Source: CALINF01 sp039990395
GTDB lineage: Bacteria; Pseudomonadota; Gammaproteobacteria; Pseudomonadales; Halieaceae
Direction of reading: 5' to 3'
Assembly (NCBI GenBank): GCA_039990395.1
Contig: JBDXFZ010000074.1
Location: forward strand, 111,574-175,573
Length of the DNA stretch: 64,000 nucleotides
Below, piece after piece: positions 9,245 through 18,331 of this stretch. How positions within the stretch are numbered: position 1 is the stretch's first letter; the number at the start of each line of letters is the position of its first letter. The translations under genes and the position numbers were made by a program. The notes under the pieces were generated by a model. It was not told the DNA's origin. It saw only the letters and a list, made by a program, of their open reading frames with translations, and did no database searches.

Positions 9245-11545
9245 ATGAGTTTGGTGGGTATATTGGTCGAACGCAGGGTGATATTGGCTCTGCTAACCCT
9301 CATTGTGACCGTTGTGGTGGGCCTTGGGGTTCCGCGCATAGGCTTGGACCCCAGTTCTGATGCCATCCTGCCGGAGAATGATTCCTATGGCGCATTGGTT
9401 GAAGAGGTGGAACAGGATTTTCCCCGCAGTAGCTCAGCGCTATTTGCCTTCATTGCGCCTGATGGCGATATATTCAACCGTGATGCCCTGGGTGCAATGG
9501 AGGCATTGCATGAGCGCTTCGGCGAGGTGCAATCTGCAGTAGCGGTGGGATCACTCATCAATTTCCGGTTGAATGCGGTGGATGAAGATCTTTACGATCG
9601 CAAGTACCTACTGCCCCCGCTGGAGTCGTTAAATGATGACGATTTGGCTGCGGTAAAGCAGCTAGCCCTGTCGGATGAAGACCTCACCAAAACGCAGCTC
9701 TCACCGGAGGGCGATATGGCACTGGCGCTATTGAAATATCGGCCCAATAGCGAAGACCGAGAAGAGAGGCTTTCGATTTCCCGGTCGGTGATAGAGCTGC
9801 GGGATTCACTAAGAGAAGAGTACCCCGGAGTCGAGATCTACGCGCTGGGTAATGACTTATTTGAACTGGACAGCTATCTGGCTCAGATAAAAGACAGGAC
9901 CAATCTAGCGCCCTTGGTGGCATTGTCTACCACGCTGTTGCTTTGGTTGTGCCTGAACTCGTTACCGTTTGCCTTATCTACGTTAGTCGTCTCGTTCGTG
10001 GGTATCTTGCTGACCATGGGTACCGTGGGTTGGTCTGGGTTTGAATTCAACCAAATCTCCAATATGGGTCCGCTGGTTGTGCTTACCATTGCGATGGCTC
10101 ACGGCATTCATATCATCTCCATCTACCTGCAAGGTTTGCATGAAGGGCGTAGCAAGGAAGACGCATTGCGCTATAGCCTAACGTTAAATCTGCAGCCGGT
10201 CACACTGGCTACCGTTACGACTGCCATGGGTTTTTTGAGTCTCAATTATTGTTCATCAGCCGGTATCTACGGTTTTGGCAATGTGGTGGCCATGGGCGTG
10301 GTATGGGCCTACCTGGTTACATTAACGCTTCTTCCAGCCGTAATCATGTTAGTACCAACGCGGCGCATTCCTCGCCCCTTGGGCGTTCGCGGCATGATCG
10401 CCAAGGTGACCAAGGTTGTGATTGCGCGTTCAAACGCGTTGTTCTGGGCGAGTTTGGTGGTCATCGGTATCTGCCTGGCGATGTTGCCATTGAACCGCGT
10501 TGATTTTGATCGCTTTGCGTTTATCGACAAAGAATCTGATTTCCATCTGGTGATTACCGCGCTTGCAGAAAAGATAGGTAATGACCAAACACTGGTGTAC
10601 GCCATTGATAGTGGTGAGTACTACGGCATTGCGAACCCTGAATTCATGAAAGACATAGAGCGCTTCGCCACATGGCTGGAAGAACAGCCCGATGTGAGTG
10701 TTGTGAACAGCTATGTCGGCATGCTCAAGACACTGAATAAATCCGAGAATGACAACGATGAGGCCTGGTACCGACTACCCGAGGATAACCTTCAGGTAAT
10801 CGATTACCTGGTGGGTTATCAGCTTATTCAGGAGATTGAGCCGCACCTTGAGCCGATCTTTGATCCTGAGTACACCACGGTGCGTGTGTCGGTTGGTACC
10901 TCTAACCTCTCCAATAGAGAGCTACTTGAACTGAATGAGCGAATCGAAGAATGGTATGCGAGTAACCTTAATCCTGATTACCGTGTACTCCCTGCAAGTA
11001 ATACCATTTTGTTCTCTCGATTAAACAACACGATCTCTACCCAGCTACTGGAGGGGTTCACCGTTAGCTTTTTCCTCATTACGCTAACCATGCTGATAGG
11101 GCTGCGCAGCGTGCGCTACGGCCTGTTGAGCATTGCGCCAAACCTGTTTCCTCCCGCCATTGTGTTTGGGGTATGGGGCTTACTGGTGGGCGAACTAAGC
11201 CCCTACATTCTGATGCTGTTCTCAATCAGTATCGGTTTGGTTGTGGATGACTCAGTGCATGTGTTGAGCAAATATATCGCGGCGCGCCGAGAGGGAAAAA
11301 CGCCGGAGTCGGCCGTAGCCTATTCGTTGGATAAGGCGGGTTCGGCCATCACGATTACCACCGCAGCGTTGGCGATGGGTACTTTTATCCTGGTGTTCTC
11401 TAATACCTACTACTATCAGAACGTAGCATTGATGCTAACGCCAATCATTGTCGTAGCGTTGCTGCTAGACCTGCTGTTTTTGCCGCCTCTGCTCATGAAG
11501 CTTGATCACTATTTGGAGAGGCGCGCCGAGCTCGCCAAACACTAG
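9245..11545 (+). CDS. RND/MMPL-family exporter
   Basis: A 766-aa inner-membrane transporter with the usual two-fold layout. A helix near the N-terminus is followed by a large periplasmic loop, then five or six helices (about residues 220-370). The C-terminal half repeats this pattern, with GLVVDDSVHVLSKY near its end. It resembles the HpnN/YdfJ group, which exports lipids or hydrophobic compounds, more than the AcrB drug pumps, which are about 1030 aa. No adaptor or outer-membrane channel lies next to it. A purine-rich stretch (AGGAAGG) about 11 nt upstream can serve as ribosome site. Confidence 0.88.
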   Translation: MSLVGILVERRVILALLTLIVTVVVGLGVPRIGLDPSSDAILPENDSYGALVEEVEQDFPRSSSALFAFIAPDGDIFNRDALGAMEALHERFGEVQSAVAVGSLINFRLNAVDEDLYDRKYLLPPLESLNDDDLAAVKQLALSDEDLTKTQLSPEGDMALALLKYRPNSEDREERLSISRSVIELRDSLREEYPGVEIYALGNDLFELDSYLAQIKDRTNLAPLVALSTTLLLWLCLNSLPFALSTLVVSFVGILLTMGTVGWSGFEFNQISNMGPLVVLTIAMAHGIHIISIYLQGLHEGRSKEDALRYSLTLNLQPVTLATVTTAMGFLSLNYCSSAGIYGFGNVVAMGVVWAYLVTLTLLPAVIMLVPTRRIPRPLGVRGMIAKVTKVVIARSNALFWASLVVIGICLAMLPLNRVDFDRFAFIDKESDFHLVITALAEKIGNDQTLVYAIDSGEYYGIANPEFMKDIERFATWLEEQPDVSVVNSYVGMLKTLNKSENDNDEAWYRLPEDNLQVIDYLVGYQLIQEIEPHLEPIFDPEYTTVRVSVGTSNLSNRELLELNERIEEWYASNLNPDYRVLPASNTILFSRLNNTISTQLLEGFTVSFFLITLTMLIGLRSVRYGLLSIAPNLFPPAIVFGVWGLLVGELSPYILMLFSISIGLVVDDSVHVLSKYIAARREGKTPESAVAYSLDKAGSAITITTAALAMGTFILVFSNTYYYQNVALMLTPIIVVALLLDLLFLPPLLMKLDHYLERRAELAKH

Positions 11546-11551
11546 GCTGGG

Positions 11552-12454
11552 TTATAGCGCGGTACTTTCAACGTGCTCAACAGTCTCGGGATGCTGCCGC
11601 GCTGCCAGCAGGCACCCAGACACAATCAGTGCAGTGCCTGCGATGGTGCTGAGGGTAAGCACTTCGTCATAGGCCAGCCAGCCAAATAACGACGCCCAAA
11701 CAAAGGCGGTGTACTCCACTGGAATCAGGTTTTTGGCCTCGGCGCGTGCATAGGCCCACGATAAAAGCATGAGTGAGATTAAACCCAGAACCGCAGTGAC
11801 CGTGAGAACAGGCCATTGCTCGGGTAGCGGCACCACCGCTAAAAATGGCGCAAAGAGTAAATACACCGACACCACTGTGGCGTTTTGGAACAGAGAGATC
11901 TCAACGGGGTTAGATATCAGCGCCTGCTGCCGCTGCAGTATCAGGTTGTAGCCATATAAACCGGCAGAGGCCAGAATCGCCGCCACACCCTTGATTGTTT
12001 CTGTAGTGTAGTCGCCACTGAGTTTGCCTTGTACAACCACAACGGCGCCAACTAGCCCGATCAGTGATGCGATCACCGAGTTTTTACCTACTTTCTCACC
12101 TAAAAGAATAGCAGCTAGATACAGGGCGATTAGTGGTGCGATAAACGACAGCGCTATAGCTTCTGCCAATGGAATGTAGATCAGTGCCCAGAAAAAAAGA
12201 TAGGCCATAACAGAGGTGACCATGCCGCGCCAGATATGGATGCGCAACGCGGGTTTAGCTGGAAGCGCACAACGTTTGGCAGTGAATAGTAGTAATGCCA
12301 AGCACGTGGCAATACCAGTGCGCCACAGCATCGCGTTGTAGGTTCCCATCTCTATCGATAGGCCCTTCATCATTGCGTCCATGGCAACAAATGTAGCGAT
12401 ACCCAGGCAAGCCACTGAAAAGGGAATGCCTGGGTTCAGGGTGTTTTGATTCAT
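11552..12454 (-). CDS. EamA/DMT-superfamily transporter
   Basis: A 300-aa protein with about ten hydrophobic helices in two EamA repeats; typical segments are MAYLFFWALIYIPLAEAIAL and the second-repeat YTAFVWASLFGWLAY. Members export amino acids, metabolites or drugs. Its 3' end lies 6 nt from the end of the convergent RND gene. There is no partner gene, so the substrate is unknown. Confidence 0.9.
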   Translation of the reverse strand: MNQNTLNPGIPFSVACLGIATFVAMDAMMKGLSIEMGTYNAMLWRTGIATCLALLLFTAKRCALPAKPALRIHIWRGMVTSVMAYLFFWALIYIPLAEAIALSFIAPLIALYLAAILLGEKVGKNSVIASLIGLVGAVVVVQGKLSGDYTTETIKGVAAILASAGLYGYNLILQRQQALISNPVEISLFQNATVVSVYLLFAPFLAVVPLPEQWPVLTVTAVLGLISLMLLSWAYARAEAKNLIPVEYTAFVWASLFGWLAYDEVLTLSTIAGTALIVSGCLLAARQHPETVEHVESTAL

Positions 12455-12472
12455 AGAGATGCTTAAGGGAAG

Positions 12473-12507
12473 CCGACCACTGAATAGTCAGTGGTCGGTT
12501 TTATTTT
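12473..12507 (+). terminator. Strong stem-loop with T-run
   Basis: CCGACCACTGA-atag-TCAGTGGTCGG forms an 11-bp perfect stem followed by TTTTATTTT on the plus strand. It sits between two minus-strand genes (protease 3' end at 12533, transporter start at 12454). The hairpin can stop read-through from the protease, although the T-run faces the other way. It may also stop antisense transcription. Confidence 0.6.
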
Positions 12508-12532
12508 GGGAGTGAGTTACCCGGGATGGTGG

Positions 12533-13666
12533 CTAGCAGCCAACAATACCCTGCGTGTTACCCGGTGAAGCTGATTTGGTTAGATCGAAGAGGCACTCGG
12601 CAGTTGTATTATCCAGTCGCGGACCGCCCATATATTTTTTGCCACGAGAAGGCCCGTAACTGTTAACAGAGATGATTGGTCCAGTGCCCAAATTCACTAA
12701 GTCAGATTGGCTCCAGGGCCCGCCAGACGCGCCACCAGACATTCCGCAATTAGGCAGTAGATAACCGTCGTAGCTGCTACTATCGACGGGCTCGCCACAG
12801 AACATAAAGTTTGGGTCATCGCTGTAGGAATATCCCAGCGCACGCGTGTAGGTGTCGATTGCCGCTCCATCAAAAGACACTTCCATGGGGGTTATGTCGC
12901 TATCCATAGCGACGTTGCGTCCCGCTTCGGTGAATCGATTTGAGGTATCGCCATTGGTTCCCAGTGCATAGTAACCGTAGTCTGAGGGAATATTGGCGGG
13001 GAAAACCTCGGCATCCCAACCACTGCTGACTGCCCCGAAATCGGCGACCCAGCATCCTGCTGGGTCATTGCTGCAATCTGTATCCGTACCACTGCCTGTG
13101 GTAGCTGCCTGATTGGGGATGAATATTGCGGCTTCGGCGAAGGCATCGGCCACATCGTCATAAACACAGTGAGCGGCTGTCAGGATAATGCTGCGGTCGC
13201 TGGTTGTCTCTCCATCATCGATGAGCGTTCCAGAACAGACGTAACCGAGACCGCCCATAATAAAGAAAATACGCCCTGCAGCGGTTTGCACCGTACCGCC
13301 ATTAGCCCACTGCGCGTTCTTAACATTTTCAAAGCCGGTGCCTCCGGTGTCTCCTCCGCCGGGCTTGCCACCTCCGCCGCCACCGCCACCGTTACCACCT
13401 CGGGCGTAAGGGCTAGGTACAGCGGGACTTTTGTGGCCGTAGGGAGAGAGTTTTCCGCCCTTACCTTTGAGATAGGCAAGTCCTCTATGATCCAGTACGA
13501 AATCCCTGGGTTGTGCAGAAGCAATGCGTTTTGAGTTCCAGAAGGCCTTGGTTGCTGCCACTTGCTTGGCGCGATCAGACGCCTGTGGAGCCTGCGCAAA
13601 TGCCGTAACTGGAATTGAAGCGACAAATGCTAAAGCTATTAGTGGCTTGATAATGTTTATGGTCAT
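12533..13666 (-). CDS. Secreted trypsin-like serine protease with glycine-rich linker
   Basis: 377 aa from the ATG at 13666, chosen because GGGAGAT lies 6 nt upstream and a clean signal peptide follows (MTINIIKPLIALAFVASIPV, ending AFA). After a short basic region there is a glycine-rich linker with eight consecutive Gly, then a chymotrypsin-fold domain. His is in ILTAAHC, and the Ser region is CGMSGGASGGPW. The Asp is probably in PSDYGYY. Several Cys suggest disulphides. Likely an exported endopeptidase; the target is unknown. Confidence 0.85.
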   Translation of the reverse strand: MTINIIKPLIALAFVASIPVTAFAQAPQASDRAKQVAATKAFWNSKRIASAQPRDFVLDHRGLAYLKGKGGKLSPYGHKSPAVPSPYARGGNGGGGGGGGKPGGGDTGGTGFENVKNAQWANGGTVQTAAGRIFFIMGGLGYVCSGTLIDDGETTSDRSIILTAAHCVYDDVADAFAEAAIFIPNQAATTGSGTDTDCSNDPAGCWVADFGAVSSGWDAEVFPANIPSDYGYYALGTNGDTSNRFTEAGRNVAMDSDITPMEVSFDGAAIDTYTRALGYSYSDDPNFMFCGEPVDSSSYDGYLLPNCGMSGGASGGPWSQSDLVNLGTGPIISVNSYGPSRGKKYMGGPRLDNTTAECLFDLTKSASPGNTQGIVGC

Positions 13667-13934
13667 GGGTATCTCCCAATAATTACTCTGATATCTCGCA
13701 CTCGGGTCACTCTCCCTGAGTTGTTTTAAGTGCAAGAAATGTGTATCTGACTTCGACCTGTCGACACTACCACTAAGTAGTAGCCATGGCTATATAAGCT
13801 GATGCTGTTAAATTTGGTAAGTCACTTGGTGAATTCCTCGCTGGCTGCCCATCGTAGAGCGCAGAGGTGCGTTGTTCTTGCGCCTTCCTGGGGTGTGCTA
13901 CATTCATGCGCAGAGGCTACTACGAGTACAAAAC

Positions 13935-14723
13935 ATGAATGAGACGATGTCGGTTGATGGTATCAAGGTGTATGTAGAAGGCGCCGGCCAGGAGACGATT
14001 GTAATGCTGCATGGGTGGCCAGACACCCACGAGCTCTGGCAGCAGCAAATTGAATACTTCAAGGGTGCGTACGTTTGTGTGAGCTTTACGATGCCGGGTT
14101 TTGCTGAAGGCGATCGCACTGACTACTCCGTGAGCGATGTTGTGGCAAAGATTAAGTACATAGTGGATGCGGTTAGTCCTGAGCAACCTGTGATCATGAT
14201 CGCTCACGACTGGGGCTGCGCGTTTGGTTATGAATATGCGATGCGTAACAGCGACAGGGTCAAGAAAATGATCGGCCTGGATGTAGGCGACATCAATTCA
14301 GACGAGCTAAAGCATTCTCTATCGATATCCCAGAAGCTGATGATATTTTCCTACCAGATTATGCTCGCGATCAGTTTCATATTGCCCAAGTTCATGGGTG
14401 ACCCTTTGGCCAGATTTGTGGCCAAAGTGCTCGACGCAAAGAGCAACAAGGAACACATTCAAGCAGGCATGAGTATGCCCTACGCAATGCGCTGGTTTGG
14501 CACGAATGGCGGCATGACCCACCTGTTGCCGATGGAACCTACATTCCCGTTTTTCTATACCTATGCCGCTCGTAAGCCGATGATGTTCCATTCACAGCAG
14601 TGGCTGCAGCGTCTATCAGAGAACCCGCAAAACAAAGTGCAATCATTTGATTGCGGGCATTGGCTCATGATCGACAAGGCGGATGAGTTTAATGCCTCTG
14701 CGGCAGACTGGTTGAAGCGCTAG
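13935..14723 (+). CDS. Alpha/beta hydrolase of the epoxide hydrolase / haloalkane dehalogenase type
   Basis: 262 aa from the ATG at 13935; a second ATG (13947) is also possible. Oxyanion-side motif HGWPDTHELW and nucleophile elbow AHDWGCAFG carry Asp rather than Ser at the nucleophile position, as in epoxide hydrolases and haloalkane dehalogenases. The catalytic His is probably in CGHWLMIDKAD. Cytoplasmic. It stands alone, divergent from the protease gene; the 268-bp gap holds only a 12-bp palindrome (TAGCCATGGCTA) that I cannot interpret. Substrate unknown. Confidence 0.87.
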   Translation: MNETMSVDGIKVYVEGAGQETIVMLHGWPDTHELWQQQIEYFKGAYVCVSFTMPGFAEGDRTDYSVSDVVAKIKYIVDAVSPEQPVIMIAHDWGCAFGYEYAMRNSDRVKKMIGLDVGDINSDELKHSLSISQKLMIFSYQIMLAISFILPKFMGDPLARFVAKVLDAKSNKEHIQAGMSMPYAMRWFGTNGGMTHLLPMEPTFPFFYTYAARKPMMFHSQQWLQRLSENPQNKVQSFDCGHWLMIDKADEFNASAADWLKR

Positions 14724-14838
14724 CCCCATCTTAACGGCCTAAGCCAAAACTCAGCCCATCACCATCCTGATTACCTGTAGCGGGCCATGATGTCTGCACG
14801 GATCGATACACCTGCTGATTCATGTTTATATTGTAGCT

Positions 14839-15822
14839 ATGCATACAGCCATCGATAACATAGTGCTTGGCGCAACAGGGGCGCGGGCGATTCGCAGCGC
14901 CACCGTCATTCAATCCCTGTGGAGCGGCTATGGGGAGATCGTACGCCTTGAGCTGGCAGACAGCACCTATCCCTCGGTAATTCTCAAGCACATCAAACTG
15001 CCAGAAGCCGGAAGCCATCCTCGTGGTTGGAACACAGACCGGTCGCACACGCGCAAAATACGCTCCTATCAAATAGAAGCGCATTGGTATCAAAACCTCG
15101 CCCATCACTGTGATGAGCAGTGCCCTGTGCCAGCTTGCTTGGAGGTCCAAGCAAGCAAGAATGAAACCGTGCTGTTGCTAACGGATCTTGATGCCGCTGG
15201 ATTCGATGTCAGGAAGGACACCGCGACGATGCAGGACGTACACGCCTGCCTAGATTGGTTGGCCAGTTTTCATGCCACGTTTCTCGGTAGTTCAGCAGAC
15301 GGGTTGTGGGAGTGCGGTAGCTATTGGCATCTGGATACTCGCCCAGACGAATTAGAGGCTCTGGAAGATGTTCGCCTGCGCGAGGCAGCGCCAGTCATCG
15401 ATCAACAACTACGACAGGCACACTATCAAACCCTCATCCACGGTGATGCCAAATTGGCCAACTTCTGTTTCTCGAGCGATACCCCTAAACCTGGTGTGGC
15501 AGCGGTAGATTTCCAATATGTGGGGCGTGGCTGCGGCATGAGAGATGTAGCCTACTTTGTGGGAAGTTGTTTGCGCGAGGAAGAATGCGAAGCCTACGAA
15601 ACACAGTTGCTGGACTATTACTTTCTCAGGTTAGGTCAGCAGGTGAAGGAGAAACAACCGGGTGTAGATTGTCTTGAGTTGGAGCGTGAGTGGCGAGAGC
15701 TTTACGATGTGGCCTGGGCAGATTTTCACCGATTTCTAAAGGGCTGGAGTCCGGGACATTGGAAACTCAATAGCTACAGCGAGCAGCTCACCCGCAGAGT
15801 TATCGAGCGACTCCAATCATGA
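14839..15822 (+). CDS. Small-molecule phosphotransferase (APH / ecdysteroid-kinase-like fold)
   Basis: 327 aa. The kinase catalytic loop LIHGDAKLANF (HGDxxxxN) and the metal-binding AAVDFQYVGRG (DFQ) are those of aminoglycoside phosphotransferase-like, choline- and ecdysteroid-kinase-like enzymes. It is the first gene of an operon: its stop overlaps the start of the phosphatase gene by 4 bp (ATGA). With a quaternary-amine-type importer downstream, a choline-like or other polar alcohol substrate is conceivable, but this is inference. Confidence 0.82.
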   Translation: MHTAIDNIVLGATGARAIRSATVIQSLWSGYGEIVRLELADSTYPSVILKHIKLPEAGSHPRGWNTDRSHTRKIRSYQIEAHWYQNLAHHCDEQCPVPACLEVQASKNETVLLLTDLDAAGFDVRKDTATMQDVHACLDWLASFHATFLGSSADGLWECGSYWHLDTRPDELEALEDVRLREAAPVIDQQLRQAHYQTLIHGDAKLANFCFSSDTPKPGVAAVDFQYVGRGCGMRDVAYFVGSCLREEECEAYETQLLDYYFLRLGQQVKEKQPGVDCLELEREWRELYDVAWADFHRFLKGWSPGHWKLNSYSEQLTRRVIERLQS

Positions 15823-16703
15823 ATAAAATTGCACTGCCATTACAGTCCCTGTGTGATGTGGCGATACAGGCAGCTCGAGAGGCCGGGCAGTTTATCCAGG
15901 GCATAGACCGCAGCACGCTGCAGTCGGGCTTTAAGGAGGCTGGCAGCAGCGCGGCGTCGCAAGTTGTGACTGAAGTGGATACGGCTAGCGAGGCCATCAT
16001 TCGCGAGCATTTGCAGGCAACCTTAGAGCAATGGGATATCGCCTTTGTTGGAGAGGAGTCAGTACAAGACTCGCCCGGCGTTACCCCTGAGCGATTGGTA
16101 AAGCCGTACCATTGGTGTGTGGATCCGCTGGATGGCACGCTCCCATTTATCGAAAATGGCTCGGGGTATGCGGTTTCAATCGCGCTGGTCGAACGATCCG
16201 GTGTGCCCCTGATAGGTGTTGTTTATGACCCAGTGAGCGCTACGCTAATGCACGCCATAAAAGGGCAGGGCGCTTATCGAGAACATGTGCCGATTACCTA
16301 TGCGACTTCAGCTCCCACCTCGTTGGTTGTGTTTGCCGACGCAAGCTTCAAGACGCATGCAAGGTACGCTGATATGCTCGATGCTCTGAACGAATGTGCA
16401 CAGGATCTAGTTCTGGAGGGTGTTGAAATTGTGTACGGCAGCGGCGCTGTGAAGAATGCCTGCCAAGTTCTGGACCACCCCGCAGCCTGCTACGCAAAGC
16501 TGCCAAAGCCTGAGGAAGGCGGCGGCAGTATCTGGGATTTTGCCGCCACCGCTTGTATTGTCGAAGAGGCCGGAGGCTGGGTCAGCGATGTCCATGGGCT
16601 ACCACTCGCGCTCAATTGCCAGGGCACCACCTTTATGAATGCTCAAGGTGTTGTGTATGCGTCAAGCGAACGAATCGCCCGCTACCTGATCGATACACTG
16701 TAG
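15819..16703 (+). CDS. Inositol monophosphatase-family phosphatase (CysQ-like)
   Basis: 294 aa. Metal-binding motifs are visible: FVGEES, the signature CVDPLDGTLPFI, and near the C-terminus SIWDFAATACIVEEAGG. The family includes inositol monophosphatases and 3'(2'),5'-bisphosphate nucleotidases (CysQ). The next gene is sulfotransferase-like, and sulfotransferases release 3'-phosphoadenosine 5'-phosphate (PAP), so removal of PAP is an attractive role (inference). Overlaps the kinase gene by 4 bp. Confidence 0.85.
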   Translation: MNKIALPLQSLCDVAIQAAREAGQFIQGIDRSTLQSGFKEAGSSAASQVVTEVDTASEAIIREHLQATLEQWDIAFVGEESVQDSPGVTPERLVKPYHWCVDPLDGTLPFIENGSGYAVSIALVERSGVPLIGVVYDPVSATLMHAIKGQGAYREHVPITYATSAPTSLVVFADASFKTHARYADMLDALNECAQDLVLEGVEIVYGSGAVKNACQVLDHPAACYAKLPKPEEGGGSIWDFAATACIVEEAGGWVSDVHGLPLALNCQGTTFMNAQGVVYASSERIARYLIDTL

Positions 16704-16811
16704 TCTGGTCTCCACGTATGCCGTAGCCTCGATACAGGCTGGCAATTTCCACTCGCAACCCACTCCACGTCTACCCTATACTGGTTTGATTCCAAAGCCT
16801 TGAAGGTAGCT

Positions 16812-17561
16812 GTGTCTACTCCCTATCCAATTGTTGCACTGTGGTGCGTGCCGCGCTCTGTTTCTACAGCGTTCGAGCGAATGATGGCCGCCCGGGGTGA
16901 TTTCACTATGTTTAGCGAACCCTTCTCGGACGCCTATTACTTTGCGTCCAACAGGGTGTCTGAGCGCTTCGATATCGACCCGGCTATTAGCTACAAGTCG
17001 TTTGAAGATTCGCTGGAGAACATAAAATCGGCGGCTCAGCAGGGCCCCGTTTTCTTCAAGGACATGGCATACCACGTGCAACAACATCTGAGCGCGGAGT
17101 TCTTGTCTGATTTCATCAACGTTGTACTCGTGCGTGACCCGCGCTTCTCGCTGGCGTCTCTATACAGGCGCATGCCAGACTTCACATTGGAAGAAACCGG
17201 CTTTGATGCGTTAACGCAGCTGGTGGGTATTCTTGATGCGGCAGGCAAAGCGCCTTTTGTGATGGATGGCGACATTCTACGGGCAGATCCCGAGCGGGTG
17301 AGTCGGGAGTTTTGCCGCGCCGTGGATATTCCGTTCAGCCCGGATGCGCTGAGTTGGAGCAAAGGCGATGAGCAACATTGGGACCGGTGGCAAGACTGGT
17401 TTAGCGAGGCCTCCGCAAGCACGCAGTTCAGCAAGCCTCGCGATTCGTTTGATACCAGCACATTGGCTGTTCCACATGTAGCCGACGCACTTGAGCAGTG
17501 CATGCCACATTATGAATCGATCAGTGAGCGCGTTATTCAACACAGCGTGGCTACCTCATGA
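16812..17561 (+). CDS. Sulfotransferase-like protein
   Basis: About 249 aa from the GTG at 16812, preceded by GAAGGT; a TTG at 16800 is the alternative start. The N-terminal VALWCVPRSVSTAFERMM resembles the PAPS 5'-phosphosulfate loop, and VVLVRDPRFSLASLYRR resembles the 3'-phosphate-binding strand, so a PAPS-dependent sulfotransferase is the best reading. A similar domain occurs in proteins annotated as branched-chain aminotransferase-like. It overlaps the ABC ATPase by 4 bp (ATGA). Confidence 0.72.
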   Translation: MSTPYPIVALWCVPRSVSTAFERMMAARGDFTMFSEPFSDAYYFASNRVSERFDIDPAISYKSFEDSLENIKSAAQQGPVFFKDMAYHVQQHLSAEFLSDFINVVLVRDPRFSLASLYRRMPDFTLEETGFDALTQLVGILDAAGKAPFVMDGDILRADPERVSREFCRAVDIPFSPDALSWSKGDEQHWDRWQDWFSEASASTQFSKPRDSFDTSTLAVPHVADALEQCMPHYESISERVIQHSVATS

Positions 17562-18331
17562 TCACACTTGAGAATGTGTGCAAATCCTATGGCGCAGACG
17601 GCCCGTTGGCCGTAGACGATGTGTCGCTTACGATCAACGAAGGCGAGATTATCGGCCTGATTGGAGAATCTGGCTGCGGTAAAACCACCACGCTCAAAAT
17701 GATCAATCGGCTAGAGGAACCCACAAGCGGATCCATTATCGTGAACGGCAAAGACGTGCGCGAGCAGGATCCTGTAGAGCTGCGCAGAGGCATCGGGTAT
17801 GTGTTCCAGGGTATCGGCCTGTTCCCGCACTATTCCATTGGGCGCAATGTATCGGCGGTTCCAGAGTTACTGGGCTGGCCAGCAGAGGAAACCAGAGAGC
17901 GAGCCGAAGAAGTGCTCACTCTGGTGGGGCTTGCGCCAGATGAATACCGTGATCGTCGCCCCACCGAACTCTCCGGCGGTCAGCAACAGCGCGTAGGTGT
18001 AGCGCGAGCACTGGCAGCCAGGCCGGAACTGTTGTTGATGGATGAGCCTTTTGGCGCGCTAGATCCGATAACACGCGGTGAGTTACAGGACGAATTTTTG
18101 CGCATCCAACGTTCGCTCAATCTCACAGTGATTATGGTCACTCACGACATGACAGAGGCCCTGCTAATGGCTGATCGCATTGCGGTGATGAAGTCGGGCA
18201 AAATTCTTCAGTTTGGTACACCTAAAGAACTTTTGAGATCACCGGCGCATGAGTTCGTAAAGCAGATGATCCAGCTACCCAAGAAACGAGCTGATAGTCT
18301 CGAAAAACTCATGGGGGACGCTGAGGTTTGA
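17558..18331 (+). CDS. Osmoprotectant ABC transporter ATP-binding protein (OpuCA/ProV type)
   Basis: 257 aa with Walker A GESGCGKTT, signature LSGGQQQRVG, Walker B LLMDEPFGALD and the VTHDMTEAL switch. The ending VKQMIQLPKKRAD is typical of quaternary-amine uptake ATPases, but the C-terminal CBS pair of ProV is absent, as in short OpuC-type forms. Couples ATP hydrolysis to uptake of glycine betaine, choline or similar solutes through the fused permease encoded next. Coupled on both sides by 4-bp overlaps. Confidence 0.92.
   Translation: MITLENVCKSYGADGPLAVDDVSLTINEGEIIGLIGESGCGKTTTLKMINRLEEPTSGSIIVNGKDVREQDPVELRRGIGYVFQGIGLFPHYSIGRNVSAVPELLGWPAEETRERAEEVLTLVGLAPDEYRDRRPTELSGGQQQRVGVARALAARPELLLMDEPFGALDPITRGELQDEFLRIQRSLNLTVIMVTHDMTEALLMADRIAVMKSGKILQFGTPKELLRSPAHEFVKQMIQLPKKRADSLEKLMGDAEV

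Noticed and set aside
13180..13626. 148-codon minus-strand frame overlapping the protease gene
   Set aside because: Same strand but another frame inside the signal peptide and linker of the trypsin-like protease; low-complexity shadow.
14731..15150. 139-codon minus-strand frame at the start of the kinase gene
   Set aside because: No ribosome site or domain; the plus strand has the kinase with HGDxxxxN and DFQ motifs.
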